Shown here: positions 16,329-25,005 of the stretch, piece by piece | Numbering within the stretch: the first letter of the stretch is position 1 | Layout of the letters: every line of letters starts with the position of its first letter | Assembly (NCBI RefSeq): GCF_030160115.1 | Contig: NZ_BSNS01000020.1 | Coordinates: 1-64,000, forward strand | From: Devosia nitrariae | GTDB taxonomy: Bacteria > Pseudomonadota > Alphaproteobacteria > Rhizobiales > Devosiaceae | Length of the DNA: 64,000 nucleotides | Direction of reading: 5' to 3' | Notes under the pieces: generated by a model | What the model saw: the letters and a program-made list of their open reading frames with translations, nothing else | What the model was told of the DNA's origin: nothing | Database searches by the model: none | Program-made: the position numbers and the translations under genes

Positions 16329-16638
16329 TCCAGGCGGGGTCTCCTATGTGCAACGGCTCTACACGATTTTGATCCAGCCGATAACAACATCCACCAAAAC
16401 GGCGGTTGAAATCCACCGCCTTGGTCGGGGCCGTCGCACCGAGCCGGCATTGGAAGCCCCGTCAGACGGATCCTTGGAGCCGAATCTGCCAATAGGAACA
16501 AGGTTCTAGGCAAACTGCCGAGCAATCCTCGGCGCTGCGGCAGCTTGTGGCCCACTTCTTGAAAGGCGGCCTGTGGCGCGGACCGGACGAGCCATGCTCG
16601 CCGGAAAGCGCGCCGTTCCGCCAAGAGGAGAGAAAGCC
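16329..16638. other. Divergent promoter region of the NtrC-family and MFS genes
   Basis: 310 bp without a gene. It contains the palindrome GGCGGT-N8-ACCGCC (16401-16420). The best sigma-54-like match on the plus strand (16546-16562, TTGTGGCCCACTTCTTGA) has GG at -24 with correct spacing but GA instead of the invariant GC at -12, so I do not call it a promoter. Nothing else stands out. Confidence 0.5.
16401..16420. promoter_or_regulatory. Palindromic motif shared with the kinase-operon promoter region
   Basis: GGCGGT-N8-ACCGCC. On the minus strand the core GGTGGATTTCAACCGCC matches GGTGGATTTGCACCACC (8858-8874) at 14 of 17 positions. Both copies lie upstream of minus-strand signalling genes, so one regulator may bind both. 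Confidence 0.4.
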
Positions 16639-17934
16639 GTGTCTGCCCTATCCGATCTGCGATTGCTCACCAAGCAGCAGCGCAACGCCGTCGTCGCGAG
16701 CTTCCTTGGCTGGACGCTCGACGCCTTCGACTTCTTCATACTGGTCTTTGTCCTGAAATACGTGGCGACCGACTTCGGCACCGACGTTGCGAGTGTGACG
16801 ATCGCCATCACTCTCACGCTGGCAATGCGCCCCGTCGGCGCGCTGATCTTCGGTTATGTGGCCGATCGGTTCGGACGACGGCCGACATTGATGGCCAACA
16901 TCCTCCTTTACTCGGTGCTTGAATTCGCGTCCGGGTTCGCGCCGTCGCTGACCATGCTCATCGTGCTGCGAGCGCTTTATGGTATCGCCATGGGCGGTGA
17001 GTGGGGAGTGGGGGCCTCGCTGACCATGGAGACCATTCCACCGAAAATGCGCGGCCTCGTCTCCGGCCTCCTGCAGGCTGGATATCCTGCGGGCTATCTG
17101 GTCGCCTCGCTCGTCTTCTTCCTGCTTTTCCCTTATGTCGGCTGGCGCGGCATGTTCATGCTGGGCGCGCTTCCGGCGCTCGTCGTGCTCTATATTCGCT
17201 CGACGATCGAGGAATCCCCCGTCTTCCTGGCCCGCCGGGAGAAGGCGGAGCGGGGCAGGACATGGACCACGATCCGGGAGCACGCGGGGCTCTTCGTTTA
17301 TGCTGTGCTGCTGATGACGGCCTTCAATTTCTTCAGCCACGACACCCAGGACCTTTACCCGACCTTCCTTGAAGTGCAGCAGAACCTGTCGACGACCGCC
17401 GTTGGAACCATCGCCGTCGTCTACAATATCGGCGCCATCCTTGGCGGCATCACCTTCGGACTGTTGTCGGAAAGGATCGGCCGACGGCGGGGTATCGTGA
17501 TCGCTGCCCTGTTGGCACTGCCCGTCATCCCTTTATGGGTCTATTCGTCGGGACCCGTGCTCCTGGCGATTGGCGCTTTCCTGATGCAGTTCGCGGTGCA
17601 GGGCGCCTGGGGCATCATCCCCGCCCACCTCAATGAGCTTTCACCCGATGAAATCCGCGGCACCTTCCCGGGTTTCACTTATCAGCTCGGCAACCTGCTC
17701 GCCTCCGCGAACGTCACCCTGCAGGCCGGCCTCGCCGAACACTATGGCAACAACTATGCCCTGGCACTCGCAGTGGTGGTTGCGATCGTCGCCGTGGCCG
17801 TCGCGCTTCTGGCCGGCTTCGGCGTCGAAGCCAAAGGAATTGCATTCGGGCGAGGCAAGGGCGGCGGACCGCAGGAGGGCCAGTCGACAACGCCGCCAGA
17901 TCCCGCCAGCCAGAGATATGTGAACGTTCATTGA
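16639..17934 (+). CDS. MFS transporter (organic-acid/sugar-acid type)
   Basis: 431 residues from GTG 16639, chosen because AGAGGAG lies eight bases upstream; the 22-codon extension is arginine-rich and unlike a transporter N-terminus. Twelve hydrophobic segments are visible, with MFS motif A as GYVADRFGRRP between segments 2 and 3 and its repeat GLLSERIGRRRG in the second half. The N-terminal SFLGWTLDAFDFFILVFVL is characteristic of the sialate/lactate/aromatic-acid proton symporter branch. It is divergent from an NtrC-family regulator. The substrate is unknown, a carboxylate being most likely. Confidence 0.88.
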   Translation: MSALSDLRLLTKQQRNAVVASFLGWTLDAFDFFILVFVLKYVATDFGTDVASVTIAITLTLAMRPVGALIFGYVADRFGRRPTLMANILLYSVLEFASGFAPSLTMLIVLRALYGIAMGGEWGVGASLTMETIPPKMRGLVSGLLQAGYPAGYLVASLVFFLLFPYVGWRGMFMLGALPALVVLYIRSTIEESPVFLARREKAERGRTWTTIREHAGLFVYAVLLMTAFNFFSHDTQDLYPTFLEVQQNLSTTAVGTIAVVYNIGAILGGITFGLLSERIGRRRGIVIAALLALPVIPLWVYSSGPVLLAIGAFLMQFAVQGAWGIIPAHLNELSPDEIRGTFPGFTYQLGNLLASANVTLQAGLAEHYGNNYALALAVVVAIVAVAVALLAGFGVEAKGIAFGRGKGGGPQEGQSTTPPDPASQRYVNVH

Positions 17935-17946
17935 CAGGACGAAGGG

Positions 17947-17974
17947 GGGCGACCGCGCGCTTGCCCGGTCGCCC
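17947..17974. terminator. Terminator hairpin after the MFS gene
   Basis: Perfect 8-bp stem GGGCGACC/GGTCGCCC with a 12-nt loop, 13 bp after the MFS stop codon and before the convergent ABC ATPase gene. No T-run follows. Confidence 0.6.
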
Positions 17975-18093
17975 GGGGGAGGGGCGATGCGTGAAAATTC
18001 GCTTGGGAATAAGGAGCGCCGCGGGGGATCAGCGAGGTTCCCCTTGCGAGCGGCCAACATACAGGATCTCCGCCTGCCGGTAGTTCTGGTCCC

Positions 18094-19134
18094 CTAGTTG
18101 ACCCGCATGCCGGACTGATCGAAGAGGTGCACCACAGATGCATTCGGCCTGACCCTGATGCTGGCGCCAGGTTTTTCCGAGATCCGCTCGCGGAACACGC
18201 AGTTGACCGATTGCTCGCCGATGCGACCCAGCACCTGCGTCTCGGAGCCCGTCGGCTCGATCACCGAGATCTCGAGCGGCAGCCCGTTGTCGTCGATCTC
18301 CAGGTGCTCAGGCCGAATGCCGTAGGTCACGGCGCCTGCAACAGGATGCGGGAGAGGAAGCAGCGTGCCGTCGCGCAGGCGGAAACCCTGATCGGTAGTT
18401 TCTCCCTCGAGGAAGTTCATCGAGGGACTGCCGATGAAGCCGGCGACGAACAGATTGGCCGGCCGGTCGTAGAGCTCGAGCGGCGAGCCCATCTGCTCGA
18501 TGATGCCATCGCGCATGACCACAATCTTGTCGGCCATGGTCATGGCCTCGATCTGGTCGTGGGTCACGTAGATGGTCGTCGTGCCCAACCGCTGATGCAG
18601 TTCCTTGATCTCGGCACGCATCTGCACGCGCAACTTGGCATCGAGATTGGAGAGCGGTTCATCGAAGAGAAAGACCGATGGGTCGCGCACGATCGCGCGC
18701 CCCATGGCCACCCGCTGACGCTGGCCGCCCGAAAGCTGCCGCGGCTGCCGGTTCAGCAGATCCTCGAGACCGAGAATGTCCGCCGCGCGCCGGACCTTGG
18801 CGTCGATGTCGGCCTTGGCGACGCCTTTCAGGCGCAGCGAGAACGCCATGTTCTGCGCCACGGTCATATGCGGATAGAGCGCATAGTTCTGGAAGACCAT
18901 CGCAATATCGCGTTCCTTGGGGGCAAGATCATTGACGACCCTGTCGCCGATCTCGATTTCACCCTCGGTGATGTCTTCAAGTCCGGCGACCATGCGCAGC
19001 AGCGTTGACTTTCCGCAACCGGACGGGCCGACAAGGACGACGAACTCGCCGTCCGCGATGTCGACTGAAACCCCCTTCAGGGCGTGAAAGCCGCCATAGA
19101 ACTTGTTGGCGCGGTTTATGGCGACGCTGGCCAT
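18094..19134 (-). CDS. CUT1-type sugar ABC transporter ATP-binding protein (UgpC/MsmK-like)
   Basis: 346 residues from ATG 19134, just after GGGAGGGATC; the 30-codon extension to 19224 would run through the operator. Walker [11 protein letters not shown]-loop MVFQNYALYPHM, signature LSGGQRQRVAMGRAI, Walker [13 protein letters not shown], and a C-terminal OB-type regulatory domain with TYGIRPEHLEI are intact. This is the ATPase type that energises MalF/MalG-like permeases. It is separated from the binding protein and permease genes (20.8-24 kb) by tetR and a MaoC gene, but shares the same operator, so it probably serves that transporter. Confidence 0.93.
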   Translation of the reverse strand: MASVAINRANKFYGGFHALKGVSVDIADGEFVVLVGPSGCGKSTLLRMVAGLEDITEGEIEIGDRVVNDLAPKERDIAMVFQNYALYPHMTVAQNMAFSLRLKGVAKADIDAKVRRAADILGLEDLLNRQPRQLSGGQRQRVAMGRAIVRDPSVFLFDEPLSNLDAKLRVQMRAEIKELHQRLGTTTIYVTHDQIEAMTMADKIVVMRDGIIEQMGSPLELYDRPANLFVAGFIGSPSMNFLEGETTDQGFRLRDGTLLPLPHPVAGAVTYGIRPEHLEIDDNGLPLEISVIEPTGSETQVLGRIGEQSVNCVFRERISEKPGASIRVRPNASVVHLFDQSGMRVN

Positions 19135-19176
19135 CTGATCCCTCCCTGAGCGAACGGTCGCAGCCATTGCGTGTGC

Positions 19177-19191
19177 TTGTACCGATCGGTC
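19177..19191 (+). promoter_or_regulatory. TetR-type operator, site 1
   Basis: TTGTACCGATCGGTC, with the 10-bp palindrome ACCGATCGGT at its centre, 43 bp upstream of the ABC ATPase gene. The same 15-mer occurs before tetR, before the binding-protein operon and, with one change, before the ligase/thiolase operons. Confidence 0.75.
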
Positions 19192-19248
19192 TGTATAGCT
19201 ATCGAGGGGCTCGCCGACTGTCAACTCGCCAGAGGTCTCGTGGGGTAT

Positions 19249-19863
19249 TCAAGAGGCGCGCACCGCCTTGATCACGACCTCGGCGAATGCATCGCCGATC
19301 TCGACCGCATTCTGCGGGCCGCGCGGATCCAGCCACAGAAAGCTATAGAAATACATGCCGAGCAGCCCCTTGAGCACGACACTGGGGACGGGCCTGAATA
19401 CGCCTTGGGCTACGCCGGCAGCCAGCGTTTCGCTCCAGATCGCCTGGTAGTCGGAGTGGAGGCCCGTAACGGCCTTCCTGCGCTCTGCGGTCAGCGCGTG
19501 AAGCTCGCGAAAGCAGACGGTCATTTCCGACAGGTGCTCTGAAATCGTCATCATCAGGGCCCGGCTGAGTTTTTGCAGGCGCGTGACCGCATCGGGCTCG
19601 GATGCGGCGATCGCTCGAGCGTCGGTGATGAGATTGGACATGTAGGCGGTGGTGATGTCGTAAAGCAGGTCTTCCTTGCTCGAGATGTGATAGTAGAGCG
19701 CGCCCCGTCCTAGCCCGGTTGCCTCACCGATCTCGTTGACGCCCACGCCCGAAAAGCCACGATCGGCAAAAAGGCCCGCTGCAACCTGCAGCACCTTGAG
19801 GCGCGTCGGCGAGATCTTGCGTTCGCCCGAAGCTCCCTTTGGGTCCTTGGTTTGTACAGTCAT
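19249..19863 (-). CDS. TetR-family transcriptional repressor
   Basis: 204 residues from ATG 19863 (GGGAG upstream); the long extension to 19998 would read through its own operator region. The N-terminal helix-turn-helix has the classic pattern GLFADRGFSGVGVNEIGEAT followed by GALYYHISSKEDLL. The C-terminal ligand domain is helical. It is probably autoregulated, since a perfect site lies 109 bp upstream. Shared sites suggest it controls the adjacent transporter and CoA-metabolism operons. Ligand unknown; an acyl-CoA or the imported substrate would be usual. Confidence 0.92.
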   Translation of the reverse strand: MTVQTKDPKGASGERKISPTRLKVLQVAAGLFADRGFSGVGVNEIGEATGLGRGALYYHISSKEDLLYDITTAYMSNLITDARAIAASEPDAVTRLQKLSRALMMTISEHLSEMTVCFRELHALTAERRKAVTGLHSDYQAIWSETLAAGVAQGVFRPVPSVVLKGLLGMYFYSFLWLDPRGPQNAVEIGDAFAEVVIKAVRAS

Positions 19864-19971
19864 CGGCTCCCGTCCATCATCTGTCCTGCCACCCGAGGCA
19901 ACCCGCTCCGCCTGTCCTGGTCGATGTTCCAATCTTGACGATATGGTTGACCGCGCCTCCGATACCTCCCA

Positions 19972-19986
19972 TTGTACCGATCGGTC
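19972..19986 (+). promoter_or_regulatory. TetR-type operator, site 2
   Basis: TTGTACCGATCGGTC, identical to site 1, in the 297-bp divergent region between tetR and the MaoC gene. Confidence 0.75.
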
Positions 19987-20122
19987 ATTACGGCACAAGT
20001 TCCGTGTCGTTTGGACCAGGAACTGTCAAGGGAGGCCAGGATTGTTCGTTAAATCAATGGTTTGCATATTCCGACCTGGAATGTGCGGTTGCGTTTCCGG
20101 TTGCCTAGCACAGCGCAGCTAT

Positions 20123-20140
20123 ACCGGGCAATCGGTACAA
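20123..20140 (-). promoter_or_regulatory. TetR-type operator, degenerate site 3
   Basis: ACCGGGCAATCGGTACAA: the right half ATCGGTACAA matches the full site exactly, the left half is altered. It ends 20 bp before the MaoC start codon. Confidence 0.45.
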
Positions 20141-20160
20141 TCCGCAGGGGCGGAGGTCTC

Positions 20161-20658
20161 ATGACCAGCCAAGACCAGGCCGGCGGTTGGATTGGTACCA
20201 TCAAGGGCATGCCCGCTATCGGCGACAGCGCCGAGCGGTCGCGCACCGTTTCGATTGAGGATGTCGAGGCGTTCACGCAGATGACCGGCGACCGCAATCC
20301 GCTGCACTACGATCGAGACCTCGCCGAACGCACCGTCTTCGGCAAATTGATCGTACAGGGTGGCGTGACCTCGGGAATCCTCAACGCCATTGTCGCCGAA
20401 GACCTGCCCGGCCCCGGAACGGTTTTCCTCGGCGTCGAGTGGAAATTCTCCAAGGCAGTCGGAATCGGTGAGGAGATCACTGGGCGCGTCGAGGTGACGA
20501 GCGTACGCGCGGACAAGCCCATCGTCTCGTTGAAGACGACCGTCCGCAACGCCGCCGGCGACGTCTGTCTCACCGGCACCGCCACGACTTATACCGTTCC
20601 GCTCGATCTCGCAGACGCCCCCGCGACCCGCCAGGGGGCGGAGGGCAAAGCCAATTGA
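20161..20658 (+). CDS. MaoC-like (R)-specific enoyl-CoA hydratase/dehydratase
   Basis: 165 residues from ATG 20161, directly after GGAGG; the 33-codon extension is not family-like. The hot-dog hydratase motif is present: FTQMTGDRNPLHYDRDLAERTVFGK carries the catalytic Asp and His, followed by IVQGGVTSG. MaoC proteins hydrate enoyl-CoA thioesters. Flanked by a TetR operator half site upstream and a full one downstream, it is probably co-regulated with the ligase, thiolases and DUF35 protein at 28.9-33.8 kb, which would place it in the same CoA-thioester route. Confidence 0.88.
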   Translation: MTSQDQAGGWIGTIKGMPAIGDSAERSRTVSIEDVEAFTQMTGDRNPLHYDRDLAERTVFGKLIVQGGVTSGILNAIVAEDLPGPGTVFLGVEWKFSKAVGIGEEITGRVEVTSVRADKPIVSLKTTVRNAAGDVCLTGTATTYTVPLDLADAPATRQGAEGKAN

Positions 20659-20691
20659 CAAAGGCGGAGGTCACTTCTAACCATATGTACT

Positions 20692-20706
20692 GACCGATCG
20701 GTACAA
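20692..20706 (-). promoter_or_regulatory. TetR-type operator, site 4
   Basis: GACCGATCGGTACAA, the exact reverse complement of sites 1 and 2, 80 bp upstream of the binding-protein gene that heads the long plus-strand operon. Confidence 0.75.
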
Positions 20707-20785
20707 ACATTGCCTGCGTGACGCGTTCGCGGGCAACCAAAGCAACTGGCTGAGTTCGGTTCTTTTCAAGGGAGGAAGTTTTGAG

Positions 20786-22129
20786 ATGTCCAGATATCAA
20801 GCTGTTCTGAAAGCAGGGGTCATTGCTGCAGGGCTGGCTGCTGCCGGAACGGGCGGCGCCATGGCCCAGGATTGCGCCGAGCAGGTCGATCTGACCTTCA
20901 CCTTCTGGGGGTCGGCTTCGGAAAAGAACGATATGGAAACCGCGATCAGGACTTTCAACGAAAGCCATCCCTGCATCACGGTCACCGGCCAGCACATTCC
21001 CAATACCGGCTATGTCGAGAAGATCACCTCGATGCTGGCCTCGAATACCGCACCCGACGTTGCCTATCTCAGTGAAAACCAGGCTTTCGCCTGGGCAGCC
21101 GAGGGGCGCTTGCTCGACCTCAGTCCCTATCTCGGCGACACCCCTGAGGACATATACCTCAAGAACTCGATCTACCGGGTCGGCGACACGCTGATGGGAA
21201 CGGGCCTCGCCACCGGTGTCATGCTCATCTACTACAACAAGGACGTGTTCGACGCCGCCGGGGTCGAGTACCCGCCCGCCAAGGCGGAGGACGCCTGGAC
21301 GTGGGACGAGTTTGTCGAAAACGCCAGGCTCCTGACCAAGGACCGCAGCGGCAACACCGCCGCCGATCCCGAGTTCGACCCCAACAACATCGACGTCTTC
21401 GGCGTCGCCATGCCCGCATGGTGGGCGGGTTGGTACCCGTTCGTGGTTTCGAACGGCGGCGACTTCGCCAATGAAGAAGGTACCGAGCTGACCCTCAATT
21501 CGCCGGAAGCCGTCGAAGCGTTGCAGGCTTACCAGGACCTTATCTACACGCACCACGTGACGCCGACGCCGACACAGACCGGAACCCTGCCGGCGGCCGA
21601 TATCCTCATGCAGTCGCGTAAGGTCGCCATGAGCATGGACGGCATGTGGCGCGTTACCGATTTCAACGATACGCGCATGAATTGGGGCATCGGTGTTCTG
21701 CCGGTCTTCGACACGCCCTATACGCCCCTGATCTCAACGCCCAAGGTGATCTTCGCCCAGACCGAGCATCCCGACGAGGCATTTGAATTCTATCAGTACG
21801 TCTCCAATCCCGAGGAGGTGGGTCTGTTCAAATCCGGCCTCTGGGCACCGCTCGAGCTGACCTATTTCACCACGCAGGAAGGGCTCGACAAATGGGTGAC
21901 CTCGCCCGAGGGTGAATATCCGCCCGAGGCCCTGGATGCGATCGTCGACTACAGCCTCAACCATACCGGCGAGCAGGTGCCGCCTTATCAGCTGCGCAAT
22001 ATCGGGCAGATTTTCAACGACGCGGTCAATCCGGCGATCACCAAGATGCTCGACGGCACGGTGTCGGCGCAGGAAGCCATGGACGAGGCCGTCGCCAACG
22101 CGGCGTCGCTGATGCAGGGCCGGTGGTGA
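20786..22129 (+). CDS. Periplasmic solute-binding protein, family 1 (CUT1 ABC importer)
   Basis: 447 residues, ATG after GGGAGGAAG. A Sec signal peptide ends near residue 28 (GGAMAQD). The mature part follows the MalE/UgpB-type pattern: TFTFWGSASEKNDMETAIRTFNE, SMLASNTAPDVAYLSE and TWDEFVENARLLT. It delivers a sugar or sugar-like solute to the two permeases encoded next. First gene of an eight-gene operon ending with the Dabb protein at 27718. Substrate not predictable by eye; the downstream oxidoreductase hints at a polyol, inositol or glycoside. Confidence 0.93.
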   Translation: MSRYQAVLKAGVIAAGLAAAGTGGAMAQDCAEQVDLTFTFWGSASEKNDMETAIRTFNESHPCITVTGQHIPNTGYVEKITSMLASNTAPDVAYLSENQAFAWAAEGRLLDLSPYLGDTPEDIYLKNSIYRVGDTLMGTGLATGVMLIYYNKDVFDAAGVEYPPAKAEDAWTWDEFVENARLLTKDRSGNTAADPEFDPNNIDVFGVAMPAWWAGWYPFVVSNGGDFANEEGTELTLNSPEAVEALQAYQDLIYTHHVTPTPTQTGTLPAADILMQSRKVAMSMDGMWRVTDFNDTRMNWGIGVLPVFDTPYTPLISTPKVIFAQTEHPDEAFEFYQYVSNPEEVGLFKSGLWAPLELTYFTTQEGLDKWVTSPEGEYPPEALDAIVDYSLNHTGEQVPPYQLRNIGQIFNDAVNPAITKMLDGTVSAQEAMDEAVANAASLMQGRW

Positions 22130-22143
22130 AGGCTCCCGACAGC

Positions 22144-23106
22144 ATGACGCACATATCTTCCAGTACGGCGCTGGCGGAGCGGTCCCTGGACCGCTCCGCC
22201 ACGGCAAAATCCAGGCTCAGCAAGCGCCAGCGGCGCGAGCTCTATTGGGGCCTGGGCTTTGTTTCGCTGGCGGTCGGCGGGTTCGTCCTGCTCAAGATCG
22301 TCCCGATCGTTGCCAGTTTCGTGATCTCGCTCACGGACTGGAACGTCGCCCGCGCCCCGAGCTTCATCGGCTTCGACAACTATGCCCGTATGCTCACTGC
22401 CGATCCACTGTTCTGGAAATCCTTGTGGGTGACCGCCTATTATTCCCTGTTCTCGGTACCCGTCAGCATGGCCTTCGCTTTCGCGCTCGCCATGCTGCTC
22501 AATAACAAGATCCCGGCGCTCGGGCTGTTCCGCACGCTCTTCTACCTGCCTTCGATCATTCCGATCATCGCCAGCTCCATCCTCTGGCTGTGGATGTTCA
22601 ATCCGGACTTTGGCCTCTTCAATGCCGGCCTCGACCTCATCGGCCTGCCGCGCCAACGCTTCATCTACGAGGAAAGCCAGGTCATCCCGTCGCTCGTGTT
22701 CATGAGCATGTGGAGCGTGGGACCGATGATGATCATCTTCCTGGCCGGGCTGCAGGACGTGCCCAACCAGCTTTACGAAGCCGTCGAAATCGACGGGGGC
22801 AATGCCTGGCACAAGCTCTGGCACGTCACCATCCCGATGATGACCCCGACCATCCTGTTCAACCTGCTGATTTCCATCGTCGCGGCGCTGCAGACCTTCG
22901 TGCAGGCGTTCATCATGACCGAAGGCGGCCCCAATAATGGTTCGCTGTTCATCGTCTTCTATATTTACCGCAAGGCCTTTCAGGAGCAGCAGATGGGATA
23001 CGCTTCGGCGTTGGCCTGGGCGCTGTTCCTGCTGATCTGCGCCCTGAGCATCCTGGTCTTCAGGACCTCGCACCGCTGGGTTTTCTATCACGGGGGCGAC
23101 AACTGA
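22144..23106 (+). CDS. ABC transporter permease, MalF/UgpA type
   Basis: 320 residues from ATG 22144; GTG 22123 inside the previous gene is possible. Six hydrophobic segments, the first at about residues 38-60. The cytoplasmic EAA loop YEAVEIDGGNAWHKLWHVTIPMM is well conserved and contacts the ATPase. Follows the binding-protein gene by 14 bp and overlaps the next permease by one base (TGATG). Confidence 0.93.
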   Translation: MTHISSSTALAERSLDRSATAKSRLSKRQRRELYWGLGFVSLAVGGFVLLKIVPIVASFVISLTDWNVARAPSFIGFDNYARMLTADPLFWKSLWVTAYYSLFSVPVSMAFAFALAMLLNNKIPALGLFRTLFYLPSIIPIIASSILWLWMFNPDFGLFNAGLDLIGLPRQRFIYEESQVIPSLVFMSMWSVGPMMIIFLAGLQDVPNQLYEAVEIDGGNAWHKLWHVTIPMMTPTILFNLLISIVAALQTFVQAFIMTEGGPNNGSLFIVFYIYRKAFQEQQMGYASALAWALFLLICALSILVFRTSHRWVFYHGGDN

Positions 23107-23981
23107 TGAGCGCCATGGAAGAGACCAGCTTCAAGGAAATGATCCTGCGCAAGAGCCCGGGGGTCGGCAAGCGCCGCTTCGCGCTGCTCGTGTGCATCAC
23201 CATCAGCCTGTTGATGATGCTGCCGCTCGCCTGGCTGGTGCGGTCCTCGTTCATGGAGATGGGGCAGATCTTCATCTTCCCGCCCGAATGGATTCCCCAG
23301 CCCTTCCGCTTCGAGAATTTCCCGGAAGCGCTGACGGTCATTCCCTTCTTCCAGTACTTCCTCAACACCATGCTGATCCTGGTGCCGTCGGTGGTCGGGA
23401 CACTGGTCAGCTGCTCGCTGGCAGCCTACGGCTTCTCCCGGCTCAACTGGCCTGGCCGCGATCTCGTCTTCGGCGTGCTGCTCTCGACGCTGATGCTGCC
23501 CTACATCATCACCCTGCTGCCCACCTTCCTCATGTGGTCGAGGATCGGGTTCATCGATACCTACGTGCCCCTGGTGGTGCCGCACTGGCTCGGCTTCCAC
23601 GTCTTCTTCATCTTCCTGCTGCGCCAGTTCTTCAAGAACCTGCCGAAGGAACTGGATGAAGCCGCCGAAATCGACGGGGCCAATCCGCTCCAGGTCTTCT
23701 GGTACATCATCCTGCCGGTAAGCAGACCCGTCCTGCTGGTGGTGGCGATCCTGTCGGGTCTCAATGCCTGGAACGATTTTCTCGATCCGCTCGTCTACAT
23801 CAACTCTTCGGACAAATACACGCTCGCACTCGGGCTCGCCCAGTTCACCGGGCTCTACACGTCGCAATGGAACCTGCTGATGGCCGCTTCGACCGTCATC
23901 ATCGTTCCGGTTCTCATCGTCTTCTTCCTGACCCAGCGCTACTTCATCGAAGGCGTGACGATGTCGGGCTTGAAGGGCTAG
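23106..23981 (+). CDS. ABC transporter permease, MalG/UgpE type
   Basis: 291 residues, six membrane segments. The EAA loop reads ELDEAAEIDGANPLQVFWYIILP and the C-terminus EGVTMSGLKG is typical of MalG-type permeases. Pairs with the preceding MalF-type protein. No ATPase is encoded in this operon; the UgpC-like gene at 18.1-19.1 kb, under the same operator, is the likely partner. Confidence 0.93.
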   Translation: MSAMEETSFKEMILRKSPGVGKRRFALLVCITISLLMMLPLAWLVRSSFMEMGQIFIFPPEWIPQPFRFENFPEALTVIPFFQYFLNTMLILVPSVVGTLVSCSLAAYGFSRLNWPGRDLVFGVLLSTLMLPYIITLLPTFLMWSRIGFIDTYVPLVVPHWLGFHVFFIFLLRQFFKNLPKELDEAAEIDGANPLQVFWYIILPVSRPVLLVVAILSGLNAWNDFLDPLVYINSSDKYTLALGLAQFTGLYTSQWNLLMAASTVIIVPVLIVFFLTQRYFIEGVTMSGLKG

Positions 23982-23985
23982 TTAC

Positions 23986-25005
23986 ATGGAAGCAATGGTG
24001 TCTGAAGCAAGCAATGCCGCGCCTCTGCGCGTAGCGCTCGTCGGTGCGGGTGGTCTCGGCCGCGGCTGGGCGAAGGTGATTTCCAACCAGCAGGGAGCCG
24101 AGCTCGGCGCCGTCGTCGACCCCCTCATCGGCAGCGAGCGTCAGGCCGAGTGGATCGTCGAGGAAGTTGGCCATCTGCCCCTGGCGACCGACCTCGAGGC
24201 GACCCTCGAAATGGATATAGACGCCGCTGTGGTGACCGCTTTCTCGATTGCGCATCACGTGGCGGTCAAGGCGGCCCTCGAGCGCGGCCTGCACGTTCTC
24301 GTCGAAAAGCCCTTCACCGTCACCTTGCAGGAAGCCGAAGAGCTCGTTTCCCTGGCTGCGGACAAAGGACTGACGCTGATGGTCAGCCAGAATTACAGGT
24401 ACTTTCCCGGTGCGAGCCTGCTGCGCGAGATCGTGCGCGACGAGCGCTACGGCAGCATCGCCTCGGTCTTTTGCGAATTCTGCCTCGACTGGCCGGGCAA
24501 GCCCTATCAGCACGGCATGCAGCATGCGATGGGTCTGGAAATGGCCGTGCACCATTTCGACATGTGCCGCGCGATCTTCGATGCCGAGGCGACGGGAGGC
24601 TATGCGCGCGAGTGGCAGCCGGCCGGCAGCCAATACGCCGGCGGCGGCGCCATCGAAGCGGTCTTCGAGATGGAAGGTTCCCGGGGCACCTTTCCCTTCA
24701 CCTATTCCGGCAGCCTGGTGAGCAAGGCGCCGCGCACGCCCTGGCCGGGCCGATGGCGTTTCGAGTTCGACCGCAAGACGATCCTCCTCGACACCCTGGA
24801 GAACGGCTACGGGCTCTATGCCTGCCAGGTGGAGGAGCATGAATGGCTGGGGCGTTATGACGGCGATACCATGCTGTTCAACCTGCCGCTCGCCCACTTC
24901 ATTGACTCGATCCGGACCGGCAAGGAGCCCTGGAGTTCGGGACGCGACAACCTCGGCACGATGCGCATGGCGCTGGCCGCAGAATTCTTCGGCAAGGGCA
25001 GATGA
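23986..25005 (+). CDS. Gfo/Idh/MocA-family NAD(P)-dependent oxidoreductase
   Basis: 339 residues. The N-terminal Rossmann fold begins with VALVGAGGLGRGWAKVI; the family motif for catalysis and cofactor appears as VLVEKPFTVT. The C-terminal alpha/beta domain contains EMAVHHFDMCRAIF. Members oxidise inositols, sugars or glycosides at a secondary hydroxyl. It lies four bases after the permease gene and overlaps the next gene by ATGA, so it probably performs the first oxidation of the imported solute. Confidence 0.9.
   Translation: MEAMVSEASNAAPLRVALVGAGGLGRGWAKVISNQQGAELGAVVDPLIGSERQAEWIVEEVGHLPLATDLEATLEMDIDAAVVTAFSIAHHVAVKAALERGLHVLVEKPFTVTLQEAEELVSLAADKGLTLMVSQNYRYFPGASLLREIVRDERYGSIASVFCEFCLDWPGKPYQHGMQHAMGLEMAVHHFDMCRAIFDAEATGGYAREWQPAGSQYAGGGAIEAVFEMEGSRGTFPFTYSGSLVSKAPRTPWPGRWRFEFDRKTILLDTLENGYGLYACQVEEHEWLGRYDGDTMLFNLPLAHFIDSIRTGKEPWSSGRDNLGTMRMALAAEFFGKGR

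Noticed and set aside
16546..16562. Sigma-54-like element before the MFS gene
   Set aside because: GG at -24 and spacing are right, but -12 reads GA instead of the invariant GC, so I do not call a promoter despite the adjacent NtrC-family regulator.
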